Source: Gemmatimonadota bacterium (GTDB lineage Bacteria; Gemmatimonadota; Gemmatimonadetes; Gemmatimonadales; GWC2-71-9). From it: a stretch of 27,693 nucleotides of DNA. The position numbers and the translations under genes are program-made. The stretch lies in assembly GCA_003220955.1 (NCBI GenBank), contig QHTW01000069.1:1-27693 (forward strand). Direction: 5' to 3'. The notes under the pieces are model-generated. The model searched no databases, was not told the DNA's origin, and was given only the letters and a program-made list of their open reading frames with translations. Positions 9,400 through 17,592 of this stretch are shown piece by piece (position 1 is the stretch's first letter; every line of letters begins with the position of its first letter).

Positions 9400-10382
9400 A
9401 CGAACAAGAGCTGCACGAGGCCGTAAGCCGCCTGCCGAAGAGCATCGAGCCACCGCGTGACCTGTGGCCCGATATCTCGGCGCGGATCAAGGTCGGCCCG
9501 TGGCGGCGCTGGTACTGGGTCCCGCTCGCCGCGGCGGCGGTGTTCGTGCTCGTGATGATCGGACGCTCGATCCAGCCCACCGCATGGGACGTCACCGCCC
9601 TGGCCGGCCGTCCCCTCCTCGGCACGCACCGGCTCGCCGCCTCGGGGCGGCTGCGGGTGGGCGACTGGCTGCAGACCGACGACTCCTCGCGCGCGCTCGT
9701 GGCGGTGGGTCGCATTGGACAGGTTGAGGTGCAGCCGGACACGCGCGTGCAGCTCGTCGTTGCGCGGGCGGACGAGCATCGCCTGGCGCTGGCGCACGGG
9801 ACGATCGCCGCGAAAGTCGATGCCGTGCCGCGACTCTTCTTTGTCGAGACACCCGCGGGAACGGCGATCGATCTCGGCTGCGCCTACACGCTGGCCACCG
9901 ATTCCCTCGGGAAGGGCGTGCTGCACGTCACCGCCGGCGAGGTGGAGTTTCAGACCGGGCTGCGCTCGGCGCGCGTCCCCCTCGGCGCGCTCATCCAGAT
10001 TCGCCCAACCACCGGCCCGGGGATTCCGTACGTCGATGACGCGCCGGCGCCCTTCGTGCGCGCGCTGATGACGTTCGACTACGAGCCGCGCGGCACGCGA
10101 GCGCGCGCGATTCGCACCGTGCTCGCGCTCGCGCGCCCGCAGGATGCGCTCTCGCTCTGGCATCTGCTGCAGCGCGTCGATCCCTCGTTGCGCGGCCTGG
10201 TATACGATCGTCTCGCTACGCTCGTCCCCCCGCCGCCCGGTGTCACGCGCCTCGGCGCCATCGCGCTCCATTCGCGGGACCTGGAAGGGTATTGGACGAC
10301 GATCCAGCGCATCCATTTCCGCATGATGGCGCTGCGCGGCGTGCGCGACGTCGATCCCCGCACCGGGAGAGCGGTCCACTGA
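9396..10382 (+). CDS. FecR-like anti-sigma/regulator membrane protein
   Basis: A 328-residue protein with an N-terminal cytoplasmic part of about 40 residues (MNEQELHEAVSRLPKS, PPRDLWPDISARI), one membrane helix at about 41-57 (WVPLAAAAVFVLVMIG) and a large periplasmic domain. Residues 80-230 show FecR-type features: RLRVGDWLQTDDSSRALVAVG, VQPDTRVQLV, HGTIAAKV, FFVETPAGTAIDLGCAY and VLHVTAGEVEF. The C-terminal 90 residues have repeat-like helical character. The start is ATG at 9396, overlapping the sigma factor stop. It probably restrains and activates the neighbouring sigma factor across the membrane in response to an unknown signal. Confidence 0.85.
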   Translation: MNEQELHEAVSRLPKSIEPPRDLWPDISARIKVGPWRRWYWVPLAAAAVFVLVMIGRSIQPTAWDVTALAGRPLLGTHRLAASGRLRVGDWLQTDDSSRALVAVGRIGQVEVQPDTRVQLVVARADEHRLALAHGTIAAKVDAVPRLFFVETPAGTAIDLGCAYTLATDSLGKGVLHVTAGEVEFQTGLRSARVPLGALIQIRPTTGPGIPYVDDAPAPFVRALMTFDYEPRGTRARAIRTVLALARPQDALSLWHLLQRVDPSLRGLVYDRLATLVPPPPGVTRLGAIALHSRDLEGYWTTIQRIHFRMMALRGVRDVDPRTGRAVH

Positions 10383-10397
10383 GCGCTTGATGCACGC

Positions 10398-10426
10398 TTG
10401 ACGGCCCTGGGCGATGCTGGTACGTC
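10398..10426 (+). promoter_or_regulatory. Possible sigma-70 promoter for the EEP lipoprotein gene
   Basis: TTGACG (10398-10403), a 17-base spacer, then TACGTC (10421-10426). The -35 match is good and the -10 weak. It lies in the 75-base gap before the lipoprotein gene, leaving a leader of about 25 bases that contains the AGGAG ribosome binding site. Confidence 0.35.
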
Positions 10427-10457
10427 CCCTCGTACTGGTCTCAACCAGGAGTCCGCC

Positions 10458-11543
10458 ATGCGTCGCTTGCTGTTGATCGTCCCCGCAGCCCTGCTCCTCG
10501 CTTGCACGGAGCAGAACCCCGTCGGTTCGCTCTCCTCGTACAACATCACGTCGCCCCCGCCCAGCGCGCGCGACATCACCGTGATGACGCAGAACCTCTA
10601 CGTCGGCGCGGACGTCGATCTCGTGATCCGCGCCCTGGGCACGCCCGATCCGGGCGACGACTTCCCGGCTCTGATGGTCGCGATCGCGACGGTGGGCAAG
10701 ACCGATTTTCCGGCGCGCGCCGAGGCCATCGCGGACGAGATCGCGCGCGCGCGGCCGCACGCGGTCGGCTTTCAGGAGGTATCGAAGATCGACATCGATC
10801 TGACGCCGCTCGGAGCGCCGGCTGTCATCCATCAGGACTTCCTGGCCATCCTCCAGAGCGCCCTGGCCGCGCGCGGCCTGCATTACACCGTCGCGGGCAC
10901 GTCGGACAACATCAACGTGAGCCTCGTCTCGGGACTCGTTCGCCTCGTGGACCATGACGCGCTGCTCGTGGATGCCGATCGCGTCACCATCAATGAAGCG
11001 AGCGCGCAGGACTTCTCGGTCAATCTGGGGCAGGTTGCCGCGGGCGTGGTGCTGATTCGCGGCTGGGTGTTCGCGCGCACGACGGTGGACGGCCGGCCCG
11101 TCACCTTTGCGAGCGCCCATACCGAAGCCAATCTCGCGGGTGCACCGCCGGGCTTACTCGAGCAGATTCGCGCCGCGCAAGTCGGCGAGATCGTGGCGAT
11201 GCTCGGATCGAGCACGCCGATCGTGCTGATGGGCGACTTGAACGACACGCCGGGGTCGCCGATGTACGGCGTGCTCGCGAGCTCGGGATTCACCGACACG
11301 TGGGCCGCGCTCCATCCTGGTGCGGATGGCTTGACCTGCTGCCACGTGGCCGATCTGTCCGATCAGGTCGCCAATTTCGATCAGCGCATCGACTACGTGT
11401 GGACGCGCGGCTTCGCCCGCGCGGACGGCAAGGTCACAGGCTCTATCGATCGCTTCGGCAACGTGCCATCTGACCGGCTCGCCGGACCCGCCTATCCGAT
11501 TTGGCCTTCGGATCATGCGGGGCTGCTCGCGGCGCTGCGCTAG
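10458..11543 (+). CDS. Endonuclease/exonuclease/phosphatase-fold lipoprotein
   Basis: A 361-residue predicted lipoprotein: the signal peptide MRRLLLIVPAALLLAC has a lipobox with Cys16. The mature part has the DNase I-like EEP fold in order: VMTQNLYVGADVD, the metal-binding Glu in VGFQEVSKID, SAHTEAN, MGDLNDTPGSPMYG (catalytic Asp/Asn), DQRIDYVWTRG and the closing SDHAGLLA with catalytic Asp-His. Substrate may be nucleic acid, phosphoinositide/sphingolipid or another phosphodiester; this cannot be told. The start is ATG at 10458 with AGGAG six bases upstream; an earlier in-frame ATG at 10398 would spoil the signal peptide. A transcription unit separate from the sigma factor is likely. Confidence 0.85.
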   Translation: MRRLLLIVPAALLLACTEQNPVGSLSSYNITSPPPSARDITVMTQNLYVGADVDLVIRALGTPDPGDDFPALMVAIATVGKTDFPARAEAIADEIARARPHAVGFQEVSKIDIDLTPLGAPAVIHQDFLAILQSALAARGLHYTVAGTSDNINVSLVSGLVRLVDHDALLVDADRVTINEASAQDFSVNLGQVAAGVVLIRGWVFARTTVDGRPVTFASAHTEANLAGAPPGLLEQIRAAQVGEIVAMLGSSTPIVLMGDLNDTPGSPMYGVLASSGFTDTWAALHPGADGLTCCHVADLSDQVANFDQRIDYVWTRGFARADGKVTGSIDRFGNVPSDRLAGPAYPIWPSDHAGLLAALR

Positions 11544-11567
11544 AGAAGGTTTCACGTCTGCACGACT

Positions 11568-11613
11568 GCACGTCGGCTTGAATTGGCGTGCCGACGTGCC
11601 GACGTGCCGACGT
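11568..11613. repeat. GCCGACGT tandem repeat with inverted copy between convergent genes
   Basis: Three perfect copies of GCCGACGT (11590-11597, 11598-11605, 11606-11613) are preceded by an inverted copy: GCACGTCGGC (11568-11577) pairs with GCCGACGTGC (11590-11599) around a 12-base loop. The element fills the 72-base gap between two convergent genes, so it may serve as a bidirectional transcription terminator, although no U-tract follows. Confidence 0.6.
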
Positions 11614-11615
11614 GA

Positions 11616-13705
11616 TTAGCTCACCTTCCCAATCGGCAGGCTCCGGATTCTCTTTCCGGTCGCCGCGAAGATCGCGTTGCACACCGCGGGGGCGGTCGGC
11701 GGGACTGAAGGCTCGCCGATCCCCCCCAACGTGTCGGTGCTCGGCACCGTGTAGACCTCGACGACCGGCATCTCGGGAATCAGCACCGGGTAGTCGGTGA
11801 AGTTGCCCTGCTGTACGCGGCCGTTCTCGATCGTGATCTCGCCATACAACGCGGCGGACAGCCCGAAGGCGACGCCGCCCTGCATCTGCGCCTCGAGCGT
11901 ATCGGGGTTCACCACGGGTCCGCAGTCCACTGCACACACCACGCGGTGGACGCGCACCGTGCCGTCCGGTGCCACCGACACTTCGGCGACTTCCGCGCAC
12001 GTCGTCGGTTCCCACTCCGCGATCGCAATGCCGCGGGCATGGCCGGCCGGCAGCGGCGTGCCCCACCCGGCTTTCGTCGCGGCGAGCTCCAACGTGCGCA
12101 GATGCCGTGGCTTCGCTTGCAGCAGCTCGCGGCGGAATTCGTAGGGATCACGCCCCGCCGCGACGGCGAGCTCGTCCATAAACGACTCCACCACGAACGC
12201 ATTTTGTGACGCGCCGACCGAGCGCCAGAAACCGAGCGGGATGGCGGGCAAGTCCGCGGCGACCTGATCGACGAACACGTTCGGGAACGCGTACGGCACA
12301 TCCGCCGCCCCGTCGATCAGCGTCCTATCGATCCCGTTCTGAAGCGGACCAAACTTGAGGAGAATCGGCGGCGCGACGATGTGATGCGTCCACGCGACCG
12401 GCTTATTCTGTGCGTCGAGCCCGGCCCTGAGCCGGTTGTACGTCGCCGGCCGATAGAAGCCGTGCTTCGTGTCGTCTTCCCGCGACCAGATCACCTTCAC
12501 GGGCGCGTTCGCCGCTTTTGACAGCCGCACCGCTTCGGCCACGAAATCCGATTCGAGCCGCCGGCCAAATCCGCCGCCCAGCAGGGTCGTGTGAATGCGG
12601 ACTTTTTCCTTGGGCACCCCCGCTGCCTCCGCGGCGACCTCCTGGGCGCGCGTCTGGTTCTGCGTCGGCCCCCAGACGTCGCAGGTGCCGTCGGCACGCA
12701 CGTGCGCGGTGCAGTTCATCGGCTCCATCGTGGCGTGATGCAGGAAGGGAACGGTGTATACGGCGTCGATCTTCTTCGCCGCACCGGCGAGCGCCGCGCT
12801 GGCATCGCCATCCTTGCGCGCGCTGACACCTGCCTGGCTTGCGAGTGACGCGAGCTTGCCTGGGATATCGCCGAGCGTCGCGTTGGCGCCTTCGTCCCAG
12901 GTGATCTGCAGCGCGCGGCGGCCTTCCACAGCCTGCCAGTACGTGTCGGCGACGACGGCAATGCCGCTCTCGGTGCCGACGCCCCATGCGCCACCGGTCC
13001 CTGTCCACGGCGTGCTTTCCAGCTGGACGACGTGTCGCACGCCGGGCAAGGCCCTGGCGCGCGCGGCGTCAAAGCTCTTCACCTTGCCGCCGAACACCGG
13101 CGAGCGCTCGACGCTTGCGATGCGTTCACCTTGGACGGCGTGTCCAAACGGTGCGTGCGGTGGCCGAGCAGCCGGAAGTCTTTCGGATCCTTGAGGGGCG
13201 GGTTTTCCGGGAGCGGGATCGACGCGGCCTTTTGGGCCAGCTCGCCGTACGTCAAGCGGTGGCTCGTCCCCGTATGGCTCACGACGCCATTCGCGGTGCT
13301 GCAAGCCGCGGGCTCCGCGCCCCAGGTCTGCGCAGCCGCGGCGACGAGCATCGCGCGCGCCGTCGCACCCGCCTTGCGGAGGATGTCCCACGACGTGCGC
13401 ACACTGGTCGAGCCGCCCGTTGACATGCGGCGCGACCACCCAGCCGGATTGTCGGGCACCGCTCCGACCTTCACCTTCGACCAATCCGCGTCCAGCTCCT
13501 CGGCGAGGATCATCGCCAGCGCGGTATGATTGCCTTCGCCCATCTCGGACTTGTCGATCGTGAAGGTGACCGTGCCATTGGTGTCGACCCGGAGCCAGGC
13601 GTTCGGTGTAAATGGGACTACCCCATGGCGGTCGGGAAGCCGAAACCCAATCACCAGTCCGGCACCGACCGTGCCGGCCACTTGAAGAAACGCGCGCCGT
13701 TGCAT
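11616..13705 (-). pseudogene. IorB-like molybdenum hydroxylase large subunit, internal deletion and frameshift
   Basis: This is the large subunit of an isoquinoline 1-oxidoreductase-like/aldehyde oxidase-type enzyme. It starts at ATG 13705 with a Tat-type signal (MQRRAFLQVAGTVGAGLVIG), so the enzyme would be periplasmic. The first frame reads ... SEMGEGNHTALAMILAEEL ... LLGHRTHRLDTPSKVN to about 13124. The second frame picks up at IASVERSPVFGGKVKSFD and runs to 11616 with LLGGGFGRRLESDF, VGASQNAFVVESFMDEL, VVCAVDCGPVVNPD and GGIGEPSVPP. About 16 residues usually found between these parts (the Gly-rich iDv..PGMLyA segment) are missing and the frame changes, so roughly 46 bases seem deleted. 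It is broken as written, by mutation or assembly error. Coupled to the 2Fe-2S subunit by TGATG. Confidence 0.75.
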
Positions 13706-14160
13706 CAGGCCTCCTTGGCCGCGCGATGGATCGCGGCGCGGATGCGCTGGTAGGTTCCGCAGCGGCAGATATTGGTCATCGCCGCGTCGATCTCGGCGTC
13801 CGTCGGGGTGGTCGAGCGTCGCAGCAGCGCCGCCGCGGCCATGACTTGGCCCGACTGGCAGTAACCACATTGCGGGACGTCCTCGGCGATCCACGCTTTC
13901 TGTACGCGGTGCGTGGACGTGGCGCTCAGGCCTTCGATCGTGGTGACGGGTCGGGTGCCGACCGCCGACACGGGCAGCACACACGAGCGCACCGCGTCAC
14001 CGCCCAGATGCACTGTGCACGCGCCACACTGCGCGATGCCGCAGCCGAACTTGGTGCCGGTGAGACCGAGATTGTCGCGGAGCACCCAGAGCAGCGGCGT
14101 GTTGGCGGCCGCGTCAACAGTTCTCCGCCGACCATTCACCAGAAGGGAATACGCGGGCAT
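13705..14160 (-). CDS. IorA-like 2Fe-2S subunit of a molybdenum hydroxylase
   Basis: A 151-residue small subunit carrying two [2Fe-2S] clusters, partner of the IorB-like subunit downstream. Motifs are GCGIAQCGACTVHLGG with a following RSC, then PQCGYCQSGQVM and TNICRCGTYQRI. The CGTY and GYCQSGQ wording is characteristic of isoquinoline oxidoreductase/aldehyde dehydrogenase alpha subunits and differs from the xanthine dehydrogenase small subunit at 1594 (CTGY, CGICTPGM). The start is ATG at 14160 (MPAYSLLVNG) with GAGG eight bases upstream; an ATG at 14205 would add an unusual tail. It has no own signal and may be exported with the Tat-tagged large subunit. Substrate is unknown. Confidence 0.88.
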   Translation of the reverse strand: MPAYSLLVNGRRRTVDAAANTPLLWVLRDNLGLTGTKFGCGIAQCGACTVHLGGDAVRSCVLPVSAVGTRPVTTIEGLSATSTHRVQKAWIAEDVPQCGYCQSGQVMAAAALLRRSTTPTDAEIDAAMTNICRCGTYQRIRAAIHRAAKEA

Positions 14161-14232
14161 AGGCAGGGCCTCAGGAGGAGAGGTTGAGTCAAACGTGGCG
14201 GACAAACCGAGAAGGCGCTAGTTAGGTGTTCC

Positions 14233-15519
14233 ATGACGACATACGCTCGGCGCCTGGGGTTGTTCTCGGGAACGATGGCGGTGGTCGGCGGCATCATCGG
14301 CGGCGGGATCTTCCGCACGCCGGCGACCGTCGCCGAGCGGCTGCGGTCTCCGGGACTGGTGCTGCTGGCCTGGGTGATCGGCGGGATCGTGGCGCTGATC
14401 GGCGCGTTCTGCTTCGGCGAGCTGGGCCAGCGCCGCCCGCGCGCGGGCGGCGGCTACGTCTACTTGCGCGAGACGTTCGGCGCTTTGCCCGCCTTTCTTT
14501 ACGGCTGGACGCTGGTGCTGGTCATTGCGACCGGGGCGATTGCCGCCGTTGCCGTCACCTTCGCCGACTACGCGCTCGCGCTGTTCGGTCTGCCGCACCG
14601 TTTCTCGGTGCCGCTCGCTGTGGCCGCGATCGTGTTCCATACCGCCATCAACTACGTCGGCGTGCGTCCCGCGGCGATCACGCAGAACATTTTCACCGTG
14701 CTGAAGCTCGTCGCCCTCGCGATGCTTATCGGCGCAGGGCTCACCCGTACCGCCCCGTACCGCCCCTTACCGTCCCTTACCGTCGCCTCTCCTGTCGGAG
14801 CAATCGGGGCCGCCCTTGTCCCGATCCTTTTCACCTATGGCGGGTGGCAACAAACGAACTTCATCGCCGAGGAAATCGTCGACCCTGAGAGAAACCTGCC
14901 GCGAGCACTCGTGCTAGGCGTGGCGATCGTCGTGGCGGCCTATCTGCTGACGAATGTCGCATACCTGCGCGTTCTGGGAATCGAGAGACTCTCGGCGAGC
15001 ACGGCGCCGGCGGCCGACACGATGCGAGCGGTCCTCGGCCCGGTGGGCGGCACGATCATCGCCGCCGGAATCGCGATCTCGACGTTCGGATTCCTGAACC
15101 TCGTGATCCTCGTGACTCCCCGAGTATTGCAGGCGATGGCGGCTGACGGCGTGTTCTTCCGCCGCTTCGCGGTGCTTCATCCACAGTATCAGACGCCGAC
15201 CGCGGCGATCGTTGCCCTCGGGGTTTTTGCCGTCGCGTTGACGCTGACCGGAACGTTCGGTCAATTGGTCGATTATGTCACGTTCGGGGATTGGATCTTC
15301 TTTGGCCTGTGTGTGGCGGGCCTATTCATCTATAGAGCGCGGGAGCCGGTGACGGCCTTCCGCGTGCCCGGCTATCCGGTGTCACCGGCGCTCTTCGTCC
15401 TAGCGGCGGCGTACGTCGTTTTCAGTGCGGTAGCATCGAATCCCAAGAACGCCGCGATCGGTGCCGGGCTCATCGCGCTCGGCATCCCGGCCTTCCTTTA
15501 CTGGCGGAGCCGTCCATGA
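14233..15519 (+). CDS. APC-family amino acid permease
   Basis: A 428-residue polytopic membrane protein with about 12 hydrophobic segments, of the amino acid-polyamine-organocation superfamily. The first helix has the unwound substrate-binding motif in VVGGIIGGGIFRTP, followed by ELGQRRPRAGGGYVYLRE, the classic segment between helices 2 and 3. FTYGGWQQTNFIAEEIVDPERNLPRA (in parts) matches the helix 6 region. The substrate is probably an amino acid; no specificity can be read. The start is ATG at 14233 with TAGGTG upstream. It overlaps the following gene by four bases (ATGA). A 10-bp tandem repeat at 14741-14784 codes for a Pro-rich loop. Confidence 0.88.
   Translation: MTTYARRLGLFSGTMAVVGGIIGGGIFRTPATVAERLRSPGLVLLAWVIGGIVALIGAFCFGELGQRRPRAGGGYVYLRETFGALPAFLYGWTLVLVIATGAIAAVAVTFADYALALFGLPHRFSVPLAVAAIVFHTAINYVGVRPAAITQNIFTVLKLVALAMLIGAGLTRTAPYRPLPSLTVASPVGAIGAALVPILFTYGGWQQTNFIAEEIVDPERNLPRALVLGVAIVVAAYLLTNVAYLRVLGIERLSASTAPAADTMRAVLGPVGGTIIAAGIAISTFGFLNLVILVTPRVLQAMAADGVFFRRFAVLHPQYQTPTAAIVALGVFAVALTLTGTFGQLVDYVTFGDWIFFGLCVAGLFIYRAREPVTAFRVPGYPVSPALFVLAAAYVVFSAVASNPKNAAIGAGLIALGIPAFLYWRSRP
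14741..14784 (+). repeat. Decanucleotide tandem repeat in the permease gene
   Basis: About four copies of a 10-base unit close to CGCCCCKTAC (blocks at 14741, 14751, 14761 and 14771). The period is not a multiple of three, so each copy is read in a different frame; it encodes the TAPYRPLPSLTV loop between membrane helices. Confidence 0.65.
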
Positions 15520-17153
15520 CACGCACGACCTGTCTCGCCGCGGTCGCGGCAGCGCTGCTCGCTCCCACCCTGTTGGCACAGCACGAGCACGGCCGGTCCG
15601 CTGAGCAGCTGGGACGCGTCGACTTCCCGATTTCGTGCAATGCCGAGGCGCAGCAGCGCTTCACGCGGGCGATGGCGATCCTGCATTCATTCTGGTGGGA
15701 GCAGGGCCCGGCGGCGTTTCAGGCGGTGGCGGATGCGGACTCCACCTGTGCGATGGCGTATTGGGGCATGGCCCTCACCGCGTGGGGCAATCCGTTCGCG
15801 GGCGGACCGGGCGGCAATGCAGGCAAGGGGGAGCCGTTGCGCCGCGGTGCGGCGTTCGCTGAGCGCGCGCTTGCGCTGGGTGCCGCCACGGCGCGAGAAC
15901 GCGGCTTCCTCGCCGCGGGCGCGGCGCTGTATCGCGGCTCCGATTCGATCCCCAACCTCCGGCGGCTGCAGGCGTACTCCGATACGCTCGCGCGCGTCTA
16001 TCACGACTTCCCGGCCGATCCGGAAGCGGCGATCTACTACGCGCTTTCCCTGGTGGAAACGGCCCCCAAGACCGACACGACGTTGGCGCGGCAGAAACGC
16101 GCCGCCGCAATCCTGAATCCATTGTTCCAGCGATTCCCGGAGCATCCGGGTCTCGCGCATTACATCATCCACGCCGACGACTCGCCGCGGCTTGCGGCGC
16201 TCGGCCTCGACGCGGCGCGCCGCTACGCACAGATCGCGGCCTCCGCGCCGCACGCACAGCACATGCCATCCCACATCTTCGTCCGACTCGGCCTCTGGGA
16301 CGAAACGATCACCGCCAACACTCGCGCCTTCGAAGCGGGCCTCGAGTACGCCCGCGCGCACCACCAACCGGTCGCGCCGGAGCGGCTGCATGCGCTCGAC
16401 TACATGGTGTACGCGTATCTGCAGCAGGGCCGCGACCGCGAGGCCCGTGCTACCGTCGATACGGCGCAGCACCTGGTGACCGCGACCATCGCTTCGGACG
16501 CGCTCATCGCGAACTACAACCAGATCGCGATGGAGGCACGGCTGCCGCTCGAGCGCAGCGACTGGGCGGCGGCGTCACGATTGCCGGTGCGCGCCGCCGA
16601 GCTGACGATCGGCGCGGCCCTCGCCCACTTCACCCGCGGCATCGGCGCAGCACGCCTTGGCGATACGGCGCGCGCCGGCGTCGAAATCGCCGCGCTCGCT
16701 GCGATCCAGGCCGATATGATGCGCCGCGGGGATAACGATTGGGCGACGGTCGTGGACATCAAGCGGCAGGTGGTCACCGCGTGGCGGGAGCTTGCGGCGG
16801 GAGATACCGCGGCGGCGCTGAAGGACGCGAAGGCGGCGGCCGACATCGAGGACGTCACGGAAAAGCAGCCGGTCACGCCGGCCGAGCTGTTGCCGGCGCG
16901 CGAGCTCGAGGCAGACATGCTGCTCGCGGTGGGACGGTACGCCGAGGGTCGCACTGCCTACACCGCGGCGCTCGCACGGGAACCGCGGCGGGCGCGGAGC
17001 CTCTACGGGGCGGGCCGAGCCGCCGAGCTTGCGGGCGATCGTCAGGGCGCGGCGGCCAGCTACGGGAGCTTCTTGAAGCAGATGGAGCACGGCGACGGCG
17101 ACCGCGCGGAGATCGCCCGGGCGACTAATTCGCTCTCAGCACAGCCTCGATAA
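15516..17153 (+). CDS. Secreted tetratricopeptide-repeat protein
   Basis: A 545-residue protein with a signal peptide (MTRTTCLAAVAAALLAPTLLA, about 21 residues) and then helical repeats of TPR type. Recognisable parts are FTRAMAILHSFWWEQGPAAF, MAYWGMALTAWGNPFAG, YYALSLVETAP, HPGLAHYIIHADDSP, HAQHMPSHIFVRLGLWDE, and final repeats LLAVGRYAEGRTAYTAAL and LAGDRQGAAASYGSFL. The His-rich middle (HYIIH, HAQHMPSHIF) is typical of a widespread family of secreted TPR proteins with no assigned role; metal binding is possible but unproven. The start is ATG at 15516 within ATGA. The 3' end overlaps a convergent gene by 29 bases. Confidence 0.82.
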   Translation: MTRTTCLAAVAAALLAPTLLAQHEHGRSAEQLGRVDFPISCNAEAQQRFTRAMAILHSFWWEQGPAAFQAVADADSTCAMAYWGMALTAWGNPFAGGPGGNAGKGEPLRRGAAFAERALALGAATARERGFLAAGAALYRGSDSIPNLRRLQAYSDTLARVYHDFPADPEAAIYYALSLVETAPKTDTTLARQKRAAAILNPLFQRFPEHPGLAHYIIHADDSPRLAALGLDAARRYAQIAASAPHAQHMPSHIFVRLGLWDETITANTRAFEAGLEYARAHHQPVAPERLHALDYMVYAYLQQGRDREARATVDTAQHLVTATIASDALIANYNQIAMEARLPLERSDWAAASRLPVRAAELTIGAALAHFTRGIGAARLGDTARAGVEIAALAAIQADMMRRGDNDWATVVDIKRQVVTAWRELAAGDTAAALKDAKAAADIEDVTEKQPVTPAELLPARELEADMLLAVGRYAEGRTAYTAALAREPRRARSLYGAGRAAELAGDRQGAAASYGSFLKQMEHGDGDRAEIARATNSLSAQPR

Positions 17154-17592
17154 AACTGAGCGTCTTGGTTTCGACCCAGGCTGCCGAGACGGCGGTGATG
17201 CCGATCGTGCCGAGCCGGTCCCCGCTTCCCGTCGCTGGCCGTCCTTTCCAGGGCGCTTGCTTGACTTCCCGCTGGACGACGATGCCGTGGCGGGGGTCGT
17301 AGCGGAAGATGATCGCTGAGGCCAGCCCGCCACGCGGTGTGAAGGAGAGCGCAACGCTCGGGTAGGCGTCCTCGCGTTCGGTGTGCTCCCGAACGGCGCC
17401 ATCGTGTCCGGCGCTTTTCAGATCGGCCAGGGTCGCGTCCAGCACCGGCCGCACGACCGACCGCAGCCGTTCACCGCACGCCCGACGGTCCGTCTGATCC
17501 TGCGGCGTTTGGGTCGCGGCCGGGTTCTTTGCAGCGCGCTCGGCGTATGCCTGGAGGAGCGCCTGCAGCTTGGTTTTGTATTCGTCGGTCAT
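17125..17592 (-). CDS. Hypothetical protein ending the kinase-BRCT operon
   Basis: A 155-residue, probably cytosolic protein that I do not recognise. The first 60 residues are helical and charged (MTDEYKTKLQALLQAYAERA, then GERLRSVVRPVLDATLADLK). The second half looks like a beta sheet (SVALSFTPRGGLASAIIFRY, RHGIVVQREVK), ending in a helix (TKTLSFIEAVLRAN). No signal peptide, membrane segment or catalytic motif is evident. The start is ATG at 17592, overlapping the upstream gene's stop (ATGA), so it is translated as the last gene of the 20778-17125 operon. Its 3' end overlaps the convergent TPR gene by 29 bases. Confidence 0.75.
   Translation of the reverse strand: MTDEYKTKLQALLQAYAERAAKNPAATQTPQDQTDRRACGERLRSVVRPVLDATLADLKSAGHDGAVREHTEREDAYPSVALSFTPRGGLASAIIFRYDPRHGIVVQREVKQAPWKGRPATGSGDRLGTIGITAVSAAWVETKTLSFIEAVLRAN

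Noticed and set aside
8946..11120. 724-codon open frame on the minus strand
   Set aside because: It is antisense to the sigma factor, FecR-like and EEP genes, whose motifs are clear. Its composition (Arg/His/Ala-rich) is what GC-rich coding DNA gives on the other strand.
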